From positions 65,835 to 129,834 of the forward strand of contig NW_019775446.1 in NCBI RefSeq assembly GCF_001039355.2: 64,000 nucleotides of DNA. Direction: 5' to 3'. The translations under genes were made by a program, and so were the position numbers. The stretch is from Lingula anatina. Its lineage: Eukaryota > Brachiopoda > Lingulata > Lingulida > Lingulidae. Below, piece after piece: positions 23,255 to 36,191 of the stretch. Numbering within the stretch: the stretch's first letter is position 1; every line of letters starts with the position of its first letter. Under the pieces are notes generated by a model. That model was given only the letters and a program-made list of their open reading frames with translations. It was not told where the DNA came from and ran no database searches.

Positions 23255-26200
23255 AAAGCTGTTTGAGCCAGTGCGAGTGACATTCTAGAAAGCTGACTTT
23301 CGAGACAAATTTACTTTACTTTACAAAGGAGATAAACTTGGTGAAGGACTCTTATAGAGAGAAGTGATTGTCCATTATAAAGACTACAGATGCATTAGCA
23401 TTGAATGTTGCACACTGCAGCAAAACTACTGCTAGTTATTTATGCTGGAATAGTGCAACTAAAAAAGTAAAACTCTTTAAATGTTGTGGAGTTGAATGAC
23501 GTTCTTGTGCAGAGAACCTCACTAGTGAAACACTATCAAGTAATTGCCACTAGGTTCCGAATCACCCAGACCCATTGGTGTCGAATCCAACTGACTGTAT
23601 TTCATCCAGGTTCTTAAAGTAGTTATGCTACTCTTGTAGACTCAATGCCAGTATAAAGTTGGTTTGTAGAATTCTTTCAGAAAATGAAGTGTAGACCATC
23701 TCAACTGTTGTATTGGGGATGTTGCAAATATTTTGCCATTGTTCAGTAAAGTTCTTCAGGAAATGAAGTGACGGGTTATAATAATATTGCAGCTGATAAA
23801 GGCTATTGGATAGGTCTGTCTGTTTGAATTATTTATCCAAGTATGGAGAATTTCCCTTTACTAAAGGAAATACAGCTTTATAATAAAAAGGATTAAAAAC
23901 AAACTATGTTTGATTATGTGTGTGAATAACAGATACTAGTGAATTATGTTTCATTCAATCCATTTTAATGACATTGATTATACAGATTCATGTAATTTTT
24001 TTTCATTTATGCCAATAATTTAGTGAATAAAACAAAAAATGCCAATTACAATAAAGTGAATATGTTGAAGAAGTAAAAAAAGACTACTTTTCTTCAAACA
24101 GTTGTTTTGAGTTTTAATTACCGTTTCTTCTGTAAGGTTCTTTAAACTTAAATTTGTAGATAAAAATCTTAATTTACATCAGAAGTACATATATCAACAA
24201 ATGATTTTTAAACATAAAAATTAATTAAAACTGAGTTTATCATGTCTGCTGTACAGTAAAGAAAAGACTACTACAAGAAAAAACTTAAATCCACAAATAA
24301 TCCAAAACTAATACACTTATACACAAAATGGTCCATATCAAATGACAGTAAAGGTGGACGGATGAAATGAATTGCGTGCCCACATATGCCAAGCACACAG
24401 CCTTCAGTTTCTTTTTTTAACACTGCCTAAGTACTAGACCAGCTAAATCTTTGTCTCAAAGCAGAACTGAAGTCAAAAAAACATAAGTTCATCATTATAT
24501 ATCTCATATAATAAAAATGACCATTGTCTTATTTCAACAGACTGCTGAAGAAACATCCAGGATCACAAAGTTCTGTGAAGTTTGACCCAGAATATAAAAT
24601 GATTATACAATAAGTACCTGACTAATAACAACTTCACATGATTTCAAGGTCAACTGTGTGAACACTATTATATAATTTACTATATAAATACCAACACAAA
24701 AAAGATATAAGTGGATTTTACAGAAGGAATTGTACTGTCACATCTACAGAACAAGCTAGTAACTAATTCACTGTACCTTTTTTTTTTTATTTACTAATCT
24801 ATTTCCATTAAAACAACTATCTTGCACAAGACATTCATTCTTACTGAACTAAAGCTACATCAATTCAAGCTTACATTATTCATTTCATACAAACTATTCT
24901 TTCAAGAGAAAAAGACATCTGTAATTAACAAAAATGATTGTACAGTCACAGTTTTATATACTTGCTATGTCATGATCATTTGCCACTCCTGTTTATCAAC
25001 AAATGAGTATATGGTGTTCATAAATATTCACTTTAATTAGAAACCAGGTCTTGATTCACAAAAATTCAACTCTCAGGTCTTACTGGCTGCAGAAATCAGA
25101 CTTCTCTTCATCTACCATGAAATATCAGATTGCATAAAATGTGAATGGAAATAAAGTGTGGGCAGGGGAGCCCAGAAAGGATAAAAGACTAAGAAGACGG
25201 ATCAGCGCTCCGTAACTCGAAACCATCGCAAATTGCCACCTAGCGCAAGCATCTCTATTCCATAACTTGGGGATTTCCTCGCCCCATATAATAGCCTGGA
25301 AATAAAAGGTGATATCGCTATTTGCGATGCTTGCTAGTTATGGAGCCCAGTATTGCACTGCATAATTACAAAAACCAGCATTTCAATCAGGAACTTTACA
25401 ATGCTCTCAAACCCTGCCCTGTGTTATCAGGTATCAAATGTTCTTTTATCACAATCTAATATTTTTATAATACACAAACTATTGTTTTATAAAATTATAA
25501 GATTAGTTTGTGACAAAAAAAAACATCTGATATCAAATGAACATTACCAAACTGAAGGACCTTATTCTACATCCAATGTATATCTCAGCTCAATGTAAAA
25601 ATAAAACCTGTCCAAGTTCTGATATAATGATGGGATCGATATGCACAATTTTTTACCCTGTGTGCATCAGGCACTCCTAATTTGGAATAAATGAACTTCT
25701 AATGTTTTTGGGCATGGAATGTTTTCTACTGTATCTACTAGTACAAGTAAAGGTCTTTTCTCGTGTTCATGTAGGTGAACTATAAATAGAAGTCATATCC
25801 TGCTCTGCCCACCCCCAAATAGGCTCTTTTTTGTCTACAGTAAGAAAAACATGATTCACACTGCCATAAAAAATTTTGCATAAGACAAAACTCCTTGACT
25901 TAAATATATAGGAATTATTTGTCAATCTAACATGATTCGGTAAACATTTGTTAATTGACAAGAACACAAAATATGCTGAACTTACCAAATATGACTGATT
26001 GAAGTGTGACTAAGCAAATGAGTGAGAATGGACATGACTAGTGTGTGACTTATTTTAAATTTCTCAACTTTGTTTTCAGACTAGTTTCCTTACAAAATTT
26101 CTGATATTTAACTATTTGTCTGCTTTCATATCTTAGAATAGTATTTTGATATGTTATGATTTCAAATTTTTATGCTTTCACATATTGTAATCCCATTGCA

Positions 26201-26291
26201 ATATATTCACATTTCCTGTCTTCACATTTCAGGATTTTCACATTTACATCTTCATATTGCAGTGTCCTCAAGTGCTTCTTTGTTTCACATT
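23255..26291. other. Convergent intergenic stretch between EIF6 and CFAP418
   Basis: Holds the 3' untranslated regions of the two convergent genes. For EIF6, AATAAA occurs at 23882-23887 and 24050-24055. No further coding exon is apparent. A dispersed inverted-repeat element sits at 25207-25346. Confidence 0.5.
25207..25346 (+). mobile_element. Short inverted-repeat element, family B copy 1
   Basis: A 140-bp segment whose ends are inverted: it starts with GCTCCGTAACTCGAAACCAT after a CG and ends with GATGCTTGCTAGTTATGGAG. A related copy in opposite orientation lies at 61858-61981, sharing GCGCAAGCATCTCTATTCCA and adjacent blocks. Structure and copy pattern fit a MITE. Superfamily unknown. 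Confidence 0.7.
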
Positions 26292-26905
26292 TCAGTGTCT
26301 GCCACAGACCCATTTTAGGTCCTGGTCTGTCTTTACATCTTTGACTTCTGACACATTTCTCCATTTACACTGGCAAGCATAGGCTCGCATACCTGAAAAA
26401 ATATATAAAAATATAAAATTATATTACTGATGAAAGAATATTTAACTTCCAGTGTAATGCATATTTCCAATCATGACTTTTCAAGAAACCTTGGGCAAAG
26501 AAAGCAATAAAAAACAGCATATCAATGCAGATTTAATTAAATAATTTAATTAAAATACTTCAAATCTATAGAAATACTCATTTTTTCCAATGTGAATTTT
26601 ATTTTAGGTAGAATAACCTTATTAAAAAATAAATAAATGTCTTTGTGGAGAAGAATTGTTCAATTTTTTTAAAGGTAAAACTGTCATTAACTTTTCACTG
26701 AAACCTACCATTCTTTGGATCAAGCTGTTTTTGTAGTTTTTTGAAATCAGGAACATTATTGCGGAGAAATAAATAATCCGTGGAAGCTGCCCACTGGAAG
26801 TTATCAAACGTTACTATCTTGAAATCACAGTCTGTGCACCTTAGTTTATCACAGGATCTGAAAAGAAAATATTGAAATAAATATGAAGTTTTGGCACATA
26901 TACAA

Positions 26906-26972
<67 letters not shown>

Positions 26973-28820
26973 AAGCAGTTGGTAGAGGTAAAACGGTACA
27001 AAATAAGGTTCAACAAGCTGGTAAAAAAAAGTAAAAAGAACCCCACCTTTTATTCATTGTACTGGCCATCCCTTGCGCACAAGTACTGTTTCCCAGATAG
27101 ACAGGATAGCATCTGAAAAAAAAAAAAAAACAAACTATCTGATACAAGTTATCATTTGAGCAAAATAAATATTCAAAATAAGATTACAGACAAGAAAATC
27201 AAGAGCTGCAACATTTCTAAATGTTAAAAGGCTATAAAAAACATTGCAAAAATTGTCTACAAATATTATTAACTTGTGCTGGGTAAATAATATTATTTTT
27301 CTAAAGCATTCCTTGCTTTACCTTTTTTGGGCAGAAGTAACAACTCTCTCCACTGGTCCTGTCTCTAGCTTGTCCTGCAAGAAAAACAGGAGCTAAAATT
27401 AGTGAAATCTAATGGGAATTAAATCAATTACTAAGTAGGTAAACATCTAACTGTCATTTAAATGCAATGACAGAATTTAAGAAAAAAAATTGCATCAAAA
27501 CTGAGCTATACAGTTTCATAATTTTAATCAATTTTTCAAATTGATGTATGGTCACATTTAGTTAAAAACCTTTCAAAGTCTAACTACTTAATTCATGTAA
27601 ATGTCACTCAGTGTCAAGATTTTTTCTCAACATAAATACTATAAATGCCAAATTGGTGGCATGTTAATTAAGAATTCATCTCAGGATTTTTAAAACAATC
27701 AGTCCAAAACCAATAATCCCTAAGTTATAAAACATCCCACTATATAACTAGTAAGTGGGCAAGCCAAATATATTTAAAAAAAGATAAAAAAAATCTTGCT
27801 ATCATGTTGTGCAAATATTACTCTTACTAGTGGCTCTGGGACATCACATATATCACTTATCATGTCATCCAGATCTTCATCTCCAGGTTTTCTACAAGTA
27901 AAGAAATAAACAAAATTAAGCCCAAAATATTTTATCATTTCAACCAAACAATGAGCCATTTGACTGTAGCAAATTACGGATACATGCATTTTGCAATGCA
28001 CATTTTTCCTAACTAAAACACAACTGAGAACATTACCAAGACATCAAAATCAAATATATATACATATTTGCTACCAGAGATATATTTTCCAGCCATCATG
28101 TAAGAGGAACTTGCAGTAAGTTAAATAATACTATGGCAACCACAACAACGTTATCAAGTTAATCTGAAGGGTCAAACATGCTAAATGGCTTAATTAATTG
28201 ATCAATACCCTAAGATTTGAAATCAGTGATGCTGCTTTACTGAAGGCTAGCTGCTTTATTGATTGGTAATATGCAGAGAGCTTAAGTGCAGTGGTGCACG
28301 GGTACGCAGTGTTCATATTAATGATCACAAATAATCAATTGCATGTTTTCCTATCTAGGGCCTTTGGAGCATTCAAACAGAACATATTTCTTTGTTTTAG
28401 TAACTACTGTTTTTGTACGGTTGTGTTGGAAAAGATACACCATAGTCATCATATTTTCTTGGGCCCCCCCTTCCCTCATTCACCCCACCCCACCAACCTA
28501 CCAGTAAACTAACATATTTTTCCACATGGTCATGCAGGTTAATTTCAGGGACATCAGCCTTATACTAATACAACTGATTAAATCTCACTACTGATTGGTC
28601 CGTACTGACTTTCCAGATCGTGTTAAAGAATTAATTGATTACATATCATCTTATCGATAACCTATATACTTGTGTGAATATGATTAATAAATTATCACCT
28701 GGGCCTGGCCGGCGGTTTGGAAACCTTAACATTCGTAATCTTCTTGGCGTCTTTTCTAGGGCTGCTAGCTATGAATTTGGACTCCACTTCGTCCAGAAGA
28801 TCATCTATGTCGTCCGCCAT
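26292..28820 (-). CDS. CFAP418: Cilia- and flagella-associated protein 418 (C8orf37), six exons
   Basis: Exons on the minus strand are 28820-28699, 27891-27828, 27374-27322, 27112-27047, 26857-26709 and 26392-26292 (555 nt, 184 residues; human about 207). The start [16 protein letters not shown] matches the family N terminus. The conserved C-terminal domain reads [14 protein letters not shown], then [45 protein letters not shown] and ends LKWVCGRH. Paired cysteines suggest metal binding. Human CFAP418 (C8orf37) localises to the ciliary base and is mutated in retinal dystrophy and Bardet-Biedl syndrome. All junctions are GT/AG with matching phase. The middle linker is shorter than in human. 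(GT)n/(GA)n repeats lie in the intron between exons 4 and 5. Confidence 0.93.
26910..26969. repeat. (GT)n(GA)n microsatellite in CFAP418
   Basis: A short GT run joined to a longer GA run, in the intron between exons 4 and 5. Confidence 0.95.
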
Positions 28821-29137
28821 TGTTACAAAATCATTATGCACCTCCGGATTCGCTTAATGTAGTGTCGGGAAGATAGTGTTTTGGAATCTCCTAGGCGCTA
28901 ATCATGCAAACATAACGCACATGCGCGAAAATGGGCAAGGATTCAGCACCGATGTTTACTCAAGCTTTGTTGCCAACTACAGGCCAACCCTCGACTCCTG
29001 CGGGTTTTGTTGAGCGAGTAGCAGTATCACAGTATACCTAATTTATTCTTGCATTAGTTTATACTTTTCTATCATGCATGCGCATGTATACGACACTTAG
29101 CATTTATGTGTTCTTACACAGTTTGATGGGCAAATAT

Positions 29138-29226
29138 TTAAAGCGATCATAATTCTGAAATCTGTGCTTGTTATCGAACCATGTGACCTTCATAGACGGC
29201 TATACTTTGTAATAATCTCCTAAGAG

Positions 29227-29262
<36 letters not shown>

Positions 29263-29339
29263 GGGGCAAACTTTGAATGTAGAAATGGATTAATGCATTC
29301 ATTGCTTAGTATGGGAATGAACAGTTGTTTTCCTTTTAA
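29138..29339 (+). mobile_element. Repeat family C, diverged copy
   Basis: Starts and ends at TTAA. Blocks such as GGCTATACT, CTAAGAGATT and AACTTTGAATGTA align in order with the element at 47745-48091. An internal poly(A) run of about 30 has expanded in this copy. The copy lacks clear terminal inverted repeats. Confidence 0.6.
29232..29261 (+). repeat. Poly(A) tract
   Basis: About 30 A in a row, inside the family C repeat copy. Confidence 0.95.
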
Positions 29340-30414
29340 GCACATCAATATTAGCTTTTACGACTTGTTTTAATTAATGTTTACATGCTAGTTTTAATGT
29401 CCACTTTTTAATTTTTTGTTACTATCACACATCTTGCTTGGCTGACCATGTTGAAAAAGAAGGGGTTAGTAAATAGCACAGAAGAAATGCACTTTAAAAT
29501 CCCCAATCTGCAACTCACATAGCTGTCACTAATTTGCCCTTTTCTACAAGCATAAAACATCTTATTTAAATCAAAGAATTTTATTATCTACAAACAATCG
29601 TCCTTCTTCATGGCATTAATATAATACAGCAATTAGCTTATGGTTTTTCCTTCTTTATTTACCTTTTCTCTTTCTTTTTTATTTACTGTTCAAGAGCTCA
29701 CAGTATGTTACAAGTCACTTCACATTGGCTGATATATAGATAGATAAATACTAAGTTCACATGCATTTCATGAACACTGGAAACAGCCATCATCTGGTAA
29801 AAGGCGTTACTAATGGTATACATGTATTTCTGCCATATCTGTACAAAGTGATTTCTAGATTCAAATTTTAAGAGCAATCAATTTACAAATACAGACTGGT
29901 TTGGAGAGCATTTGACTCCAGTAGACATCAGTGCTTATCTGTAGTTTGCTTGTCATTACTTTTTTCTTAGAAAGAACATACGTGTTATAGTTATACCATG
30001 GTTAACTGTTCTAATAAAATTATATTTATATCACATTTTGTGAAATTCCACATCAAAATAACGTGTCAATATTTTCTTTCTCCATCACAGTCTCATAACC
30101 ACCATTATATTCAATATTCAGATTTCACAAAATTTGCTACAAGTTAATGAAGGTAAGCCAGTAATCAAATAACTGGTTGACCAAATACCCTGTGGTCACC
30201 ATATTCACTACCTGTGGACTAATCCCATTTTTTTTTTTTTTTTTTTTTTTTTGAACTCCAAATGTATATTTATTTTTCAGTGTAGCAGCACTTCTTGGTT
30301 AATATACCCTAATGTCTGTGTGTGTGCGTGAGTGTGTGGTGATCAATAACATGCATCTCTCACCACTGGTCTGGTGACCAAAACAGACCTCTGTCCAATT
30401 AACATAGTCAGATT

Positions 30415-30625
30415 GTTATGTCCACTGCGGGCAATGTCCACTAATACTGCATCCACTGTCCACTGGTGTTGCATTCACCACGGTCACTTTCTACATTTAC
30501 TTGTACTATGTCCAGAATGGTCATTGTCCGCTAGGTTCATGTCTAATGTGGTCACTGTACACTGATGTGAAACCTACTGTGGTCAATGTCCACTTGTGCT
30601 GTCCACTGTGTCCACTAGTGCTGTG
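30415..30625. repeat. Degenerate GTCCACT minisatellite at the NFS1 stop codon
   Basis: Variants of GTCCACTG, GGTCACTGT and TGTCCACTAGTG recur roughly every 10-20 bp. The array reaches into the last NFS1 exon, so the stop codon (CTA at 30615-30617 on the plus strand) and the final codons form part of one unit. Confidence 0.65.
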
Positions 30626-31235
30626 ACCACTGGATGGACTTGAGATCAATCCCCTCCTGTACCATCTCCCACAGAGGGCTGGAATATAGACCATCACAAT
30701 GTTACATGGCAGAAAAATCTACAGATATGGTATCTTGTGAAAATATAATGATATTGTTTATATTTATTCTACACTTCTTTTTCTCCCCTTTTCACAACTC
30801 CCTCTCACTGACCTCATCTCCCTTAGCCTCTGCACATGTTCAATGCACTTCTCGGCTGTGTAATCTATTTCCTCTTCTGTGGTAAAGCGACTAATCCCAA
30901 ACCTGAAAACACAAAAAAAAAAGAAAGAAACAAAAAACTTGTTGATTAAGAATTGTCATTTTCATGTATCAGTAATGAGTGAAGAGTTTAAAATATTATT
31001 TTTTACTAAAAGCTTGGCAACTTTTACTCTAAATATTCATGCAAGATTTCATACAACAACAGAATTACAAGAGCAAAGAATTTCTTATCCAAAATTTTTA
31101 CCTGATAGAGGAGTGGGCCAGGTCTTCTTCAGCTCCTATGGCTCTCAATACATAGGAAGGCTCTAGGGAGGCAGACGTGCAGGCACTGAGAAATGATAAT
31201 GGCATTTTCTCTTTGAATTTTTTGGATTTCTATTT

Positions 31236-31302
<67 letters not shown>

Positions 31303-33748
31303 TTTTTGGAGGGGGAAGGGATAACATGGTTTCCATAGCAAGTTCACTTCTAAGTAATAGTCTTATAGTCAACATGTTTTTTTTATTGTTCTGCAATCAC
31401 TTTTTAATACTTGTTAAAAAATAAGGGAACATGTGTTTCATTTTCATTAGACAAATTGAATTATTGAACAAAGAATGGAGTTTCAATAAATACTTCAATT
31501 TGTATCTCCAAACCACCATACCTCCCAGATGACAGAGCCACATCTTTGAGTGCCATCAGTAAACTCTCGCCTTCTACGTAGGCAAAGGACAGGTTAATAC
31601 ACCCAGGATACATGTGCTCGGGGTCGCCATTTCTGATGACATCTGGCAGGGCTGTCGTTATCTTATCTAGCAGACGCTGCGCTAGTTTACTGATACGTTT
31701 GTGGTCATACTGTGAAAGAATTATAGAAAGTAAATTAAATTTGAGTACCTTTATCAATTTGAAAAATTAGGAAACTGCTACATGTATGGTCATGGAATAA
31801 AAGAATTGACTAAAATATCTAGAAAATCATGAAAGGTGGCTTACATTTGTCTTACTATCAACTGCACTAAATATTAACTAGAATTCGTGGAAAAAAAACA
31901 TATTCTATATGTTGATGTCTTAACCTTAAAATTACCTTATTAATATCATTAATATGATCATAATCATTTCTAAATTCTATATTAGACACCTGTCCAGCCC
32001 ACCTCCATCTCCTCCATAGCCACAGCACATGCCTCCCCCATCCCCACAACCAGGGGCGTGGGTACTGTCCCACTCCTCAACCCCCTCTCCTGCCCCCCGC
32101 CACTCTGAGGGGGCTCCAGGCGGACACGGGGCCGGCGCCGCACATAGAGGGCACCCACACCTACAAAATGAGCAAGCATTAATATGTCAGTATTTGTTGA
32201 CAAACTATGTGGGGATATGTTTTAATGACAATTAAAATATGCACCTATGAGCTGTTTCATTGAACAGAGTGAAGTTTTTAAGTCAAGAAAATTGCATTAA
32301 AGTTAACATTTGACATTCATGCTCTATTCAGCCTCTTAATCAATGAAAAAAATATTTTTTTCAACAACTGGCTCAGAAAAATCAAGTAAATAATCATCAT
32401 TCTGTGTCCAGTGTAACAGTCTGATGAAATTCAGGAAACAGGCTCACATAAATGCTTTATTTAGGCAAAAATAAAATAAAAAACACAGGAAGACAGAAAA
32501 ACTCTTTGCCAAGATAAATGGCATTACCTTTAGGACCATATATTTTGTGACCACTTATAGACATCAGATCAATACACATGCTGTTGACATCAACTGGAAC
32601 CTTCCCCACTGCCTGAGCTGCATCTGTGTGGAAAAATACCTTCTTCTCTCGACATAATTTGCCTGAATCACAATTAAATCACTATTATGATGGTCATCTA
32701 TACAAGAACAAATAGCAAATTTTGTCATTTTTAATGCTTAGTATACAATATATACATATACGTGAAAAATTAAGTTGCAACCTCTGTATTTAATCTTTTT
32801 ATCATCAGCCAAGTAAATTGAAAATAACAAAATTGAAATTGAAATTTAAGATAAAAATTATGTTTCTTTAATTCTCTTATATGTTTTTTTTTCTTTGAAA
32901 TATTACCATATTACCTATTTGTTCCATAGGCTGTTTCACACCAATCTCATTATTAACTGTCATCACAGACACCAGCACAGTATCTGGTCTCAAAGCTGCC
33001 TCCAGTTGCTAAACATAAATCATCAAAGTGATCAGAAAAGTGAAACTTCATAGATCAACCTCCAATATTTCAGTGACATCCACAATGTATATATGTTTTT
33101 AACTAGTTTAAACAATACTTCAGTCGCAAAATTCAAGACATAATCCACTATAATAAACTTAAAACCATACAATGTGATAAAATAAACCAATACATAATTT
33201 AAAACCAATCAACACATAATCTACCTTCCATTAAGAAATGTTTTTTTTAACCAACTGGAATGTGGTGAGTTAAGACTTGACTGCTGACAGAGACAGATTG
33301 AGGCCATCTTATGGGTCTTCCAGAAGCAGTCAAATTTTCAAGTTAACATTGAAGGATAATCGGATATCTGATTTTTTTGTTGGAAGACGGTCAAAAATGG
33401 AGGAGGGATCAACAATGATAGTTTGGAAAATCAGAAAATCTCTCTGGATCTGCCCCTGGCTGACCAATAATGTAAACAAGAAGACCATTACCTTCATGTC
33501 TATTAGTCCATTCTTCTGCACAGGTAAATAAGTGACATCAAAACCCTCTGCCTCCAAACTTCTGCAGGAATCCAGCACACATTTATGTTCCTAAGACATG
33601 TAAAGATTAGCAAGCAGCAACAGTTATGGATCTAAAGATTAATAAGAGATGAATATATTTAAAGTCAATAAAAATGAGGATACATTTCTGAAAGCAGACT
33701 CTTTAATTTTCTTACATCCATATGATAACACATTTACATAATCTCTCT

Positions 33749-33817
<69 letters not shown>

Positions 33818-35243
33818 ATGTGCATGCAACTGCTCAGAAATGAAGGCAACATTTGAGAGAGAGAAGGCAACATTTGAGAGAGGGAGAGTGGGGGGGGGGG
33901 AGAGCAAGAGGGTATTCACTCACTGTTTGTGTTGTGATGACATGTTTCTTTTTGCTCTTATAAAACCTGGCCACACCCTTGACTGCAATGTTATTGGACT
34001 CTGTGGCACCGCTGGTAAAAACAATCTCTCTGGGGTCTGCTCCTATGATGTCTGCTACTTGCTATGAAAGAAAGAAGAGAGGGAAATATAACATAGTACA
34101 TCAACCCTTTTTGCAAAAAAAATACAGGCCTGTGAAAAGGGGGAGGAGGGGGGTCAGACAACCTGCTNNNNNNNNNNNNNNNNNNNNNNNNNNNNNNNNN
34201 NNNNNNNNNNNNNNNNNNNNNNNNNNNNNNNNNNNNNNNNNNNNNNNNNNNNNNNNNNNNNNNNNNNNNNNNNNNNNNNNNNNNNNNNNNNNNNNNNNNG
34301 GGGGGTCAGACAACCTGCTCTTTTTGTTGGGACACTGGCAACTCTGCTGTATCCAAATACCTACTTGCTAGCTTTTTCCATGGCATGTACTATATGTATT
34401 ATGCACTAGTAATTTTGAAGAAGTTGTATCATTATCCTAGTACCTACTTTTCTAGCTTTTTCCACTGCCTGCTCCGACTCCCAGCCATAGGCATGTGTTC
34501 TGGAGTGAGGGTTGCCAAAGAAACTGATATCATAGGGTAACATGGCATCCAACACCCTGGGATCCTTTAAAAAATAGTATCTCATATTACTGTGGTGCAT
34601 AATGAAAAAAAAAATTAATAGAAAATTTCACAAGCAAATTAAAGTTGATCTACCTTTAATTTGATTATATCCATTCATTATAATCACCAATTTATCTGTA
34701 TTCTATTAAATGCCAGGAGGAGCCATGCAAATCTGTTAATCTAATTGCATTCATTGAGAGTCTCAATGGAGTTGGATCAATCATAGAATTGGGAAAGAGT
34801 AAGCTATGTATGTCAAATTAAGATCACTTCATACAGATAGTGTATGATTTTTGTACTAATCTGTACCATAGGAGCTGTAGCCTGTACATCCAGATACAGA
34901 GGTCTCAGCGCTGGCTGGGTGGACTCCTGTCCATCTGTGGTGGCTGTAATTATAGTGTTGTAGTTGAAAGGCAGGCATTGAGCATAACATTTGGAACATG
35001 GTAAACATTTTCACAAGATTTTAAGATCGCTTCCCCGATCTCTTTAACTTGAAGTTTCTTACAATATTTAATGCCTGAATAATCATTAGACATCACAGTA
35101 GTAGTACGACTACGAAGTCGCAATTTCTCACCTTCGCTGGCTGCAGCAGCTTGTGCAGAGGAAACAGCTGTCGTTGACACTGTTCTTCGAAAAGATCGAA
35201 GGATTTCTCGGGTGGCCCGGGGTAAAATTCGTCCGCTCATCAT
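30615..35243 (-). CDS. NFS1: Mitochondrial cysteine desulfurase NFS1, twelve exons
   Basis: Exons on the minus strand are 35243-35132, 34943-34867, 34564-34448, 34061-33924, 33590-33492, 33008-32915, 32662-32528, 32160-32003, 31709-31522, 31185-31102, 30902-30813 and 30678-30615 (1356 nt, 451 residues; human 457). The N terminus is Arg/Ser-rich and acidic-poor, as expected for a mitochondrial presequence. Landmarks include [35 protein letters not shown], and [12 protein letters not shown] with the PLP-binding Lys about residue 252. [12 protein letters not shown] and [20 protein letters not shown] follow, with the catalytic Cys about residue 375. The end is [18 protein letters not shown]. The enzyme takes sulfur from L-cysteine as a persulfide for Fe-S cluster assembly on ISCU, in complex with ISD11 (LYRM4), which is also in this window. 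All splice phases agree. An assembly gap lies in intron 3 but does not touch an exon. Confidence 0.96.
31231..31306. repeat. (TTTA)n microsatellite
   Basis: Tetranucleotide run in the NFS1 intron between exons 9 and 10. Confidence 0.95.
33288..33458 (-). mobile_element. Short inverted-repeat element, family A copy 2
   Basis: On the minus strand this 171-bp segment starts CAGGGGCAGATCC and ends CAATCTGTCTCTG. The interior aligns with the copy at 19267-19434. It lies in NFS1 intron 5 near the exon 5 donor. Its terminal repeats are more degraded than those of the other copy. Confidence 0.65.
33740..33818. repeat. (GT)n microsatellite in NFS1 intron 4
   Basis: A short CT run then two GT blocks separated by GCTGT. 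Confidence 0.95.
34168..34299. other. Assembly gap of 132 Ns with duplicated flanks
   Basis: The bases just left of the gap (ending at 34167) and just right of it (starting at 34300) share an identical 20-mer, GGGGGGTCAGACAACCTGCT. This is the usual sign that two contig ends overlap and were padded rather than merged. The gap is in NFS1 intron 3. Confidence 0.9.
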
Positions 35244-36191
35244 CTTGAAGAGTTAAGACGCCTGTGTTTATCCTTCTTCACACGCGTGCTGCTGCTGTTT
35301 TGCTTGCATAATATTTTTGCCGGTAGATGTCGCTTTGTCCAAGAGGAAATTATCCAAAACCTCAAAATTTGCATTTTTTTCATGATTTCCTTTATTTTAA
35401 ATAAAGTATTTATAATTTTATATTATTAGTTTGGTCAAAGTAGTTTGTAAAGCAAAAAACATATTATTCATTATTGTCCATACAAACTTGGTGAAATTTA
35501 TACTTTTAATATTTTTATTATATTTATTAAATATTTATGCATGTTCATGGGTGTGTGTATGCATTTTCACATATTTAATCGTTAAAATTGAATTCCACAT
35601 CTTTTAACATGATATACATGTATTGTTTGGCTTAGAAATGTTCAACTCCTGGCTTTTGGTTGCAATTTATTATTAGTATTTTTAGTATTAAAATGTGTAA
35701 CTATTATAATAGGAAAAATCTAGCTGCATTGCACTTAAACATAAGTCTGCAGGCCAAAAACCATGCAATCATGATTATTATTAGCAGTTCAAACAAGGTG
35801 TTTTAAACAGCATGCTCATTTATGTACATATCTTACATAAATACTCAATACAGTTTGCCCCCCCCCCCCACCCCAAATCAATGTTACTTTACAATCATCT
35901 TCACAGTGATATATAACCAAACCATGAGTTTATTTATTTTCTGCTTTATTTTACGAATTTTGTTATCATTATTATGATGATAAACAACCATTACTCAATT
36001 TTTTACAGTTCTCATAAATAATGACAGAAAGGCCGACTCTTCTGTAGGGCATTCATGGTTTAAATTCTTGTGGAATACGTCGTACATCAAACAGTCTGCT
36101 AACTGTACAATCTCTTATCCTCTTCAGTACATCTTTCATGTACGTTCCATATTTACAAAGATATATATATATATATAAATATAAGGTCAGA
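35244..36191. other. NFS1 promoter and BOP1 3' region
   Basis: AT-rich spacer between two same-strand genes. On the minus strand AATAAA hexamers occur near 35930-35960 and could end BOP1 transcripts. No other gene is apparent. Confidence 0.5.

Larger units (their letters stand above)
28821..30614. other. Intergenic stretch between CFAP418 and NFS1
   Basis: Holds the CFAP418 promoter and the NFS1 3' region, both on the minus strand. On the minus strand AATAAA lies at 30274-30269 and is followed 17 nt later by a genomic run of about 24 A. A TTAA-flanked repeat sits at 29138-29339. No other gene seen. Confidence 0.5.
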
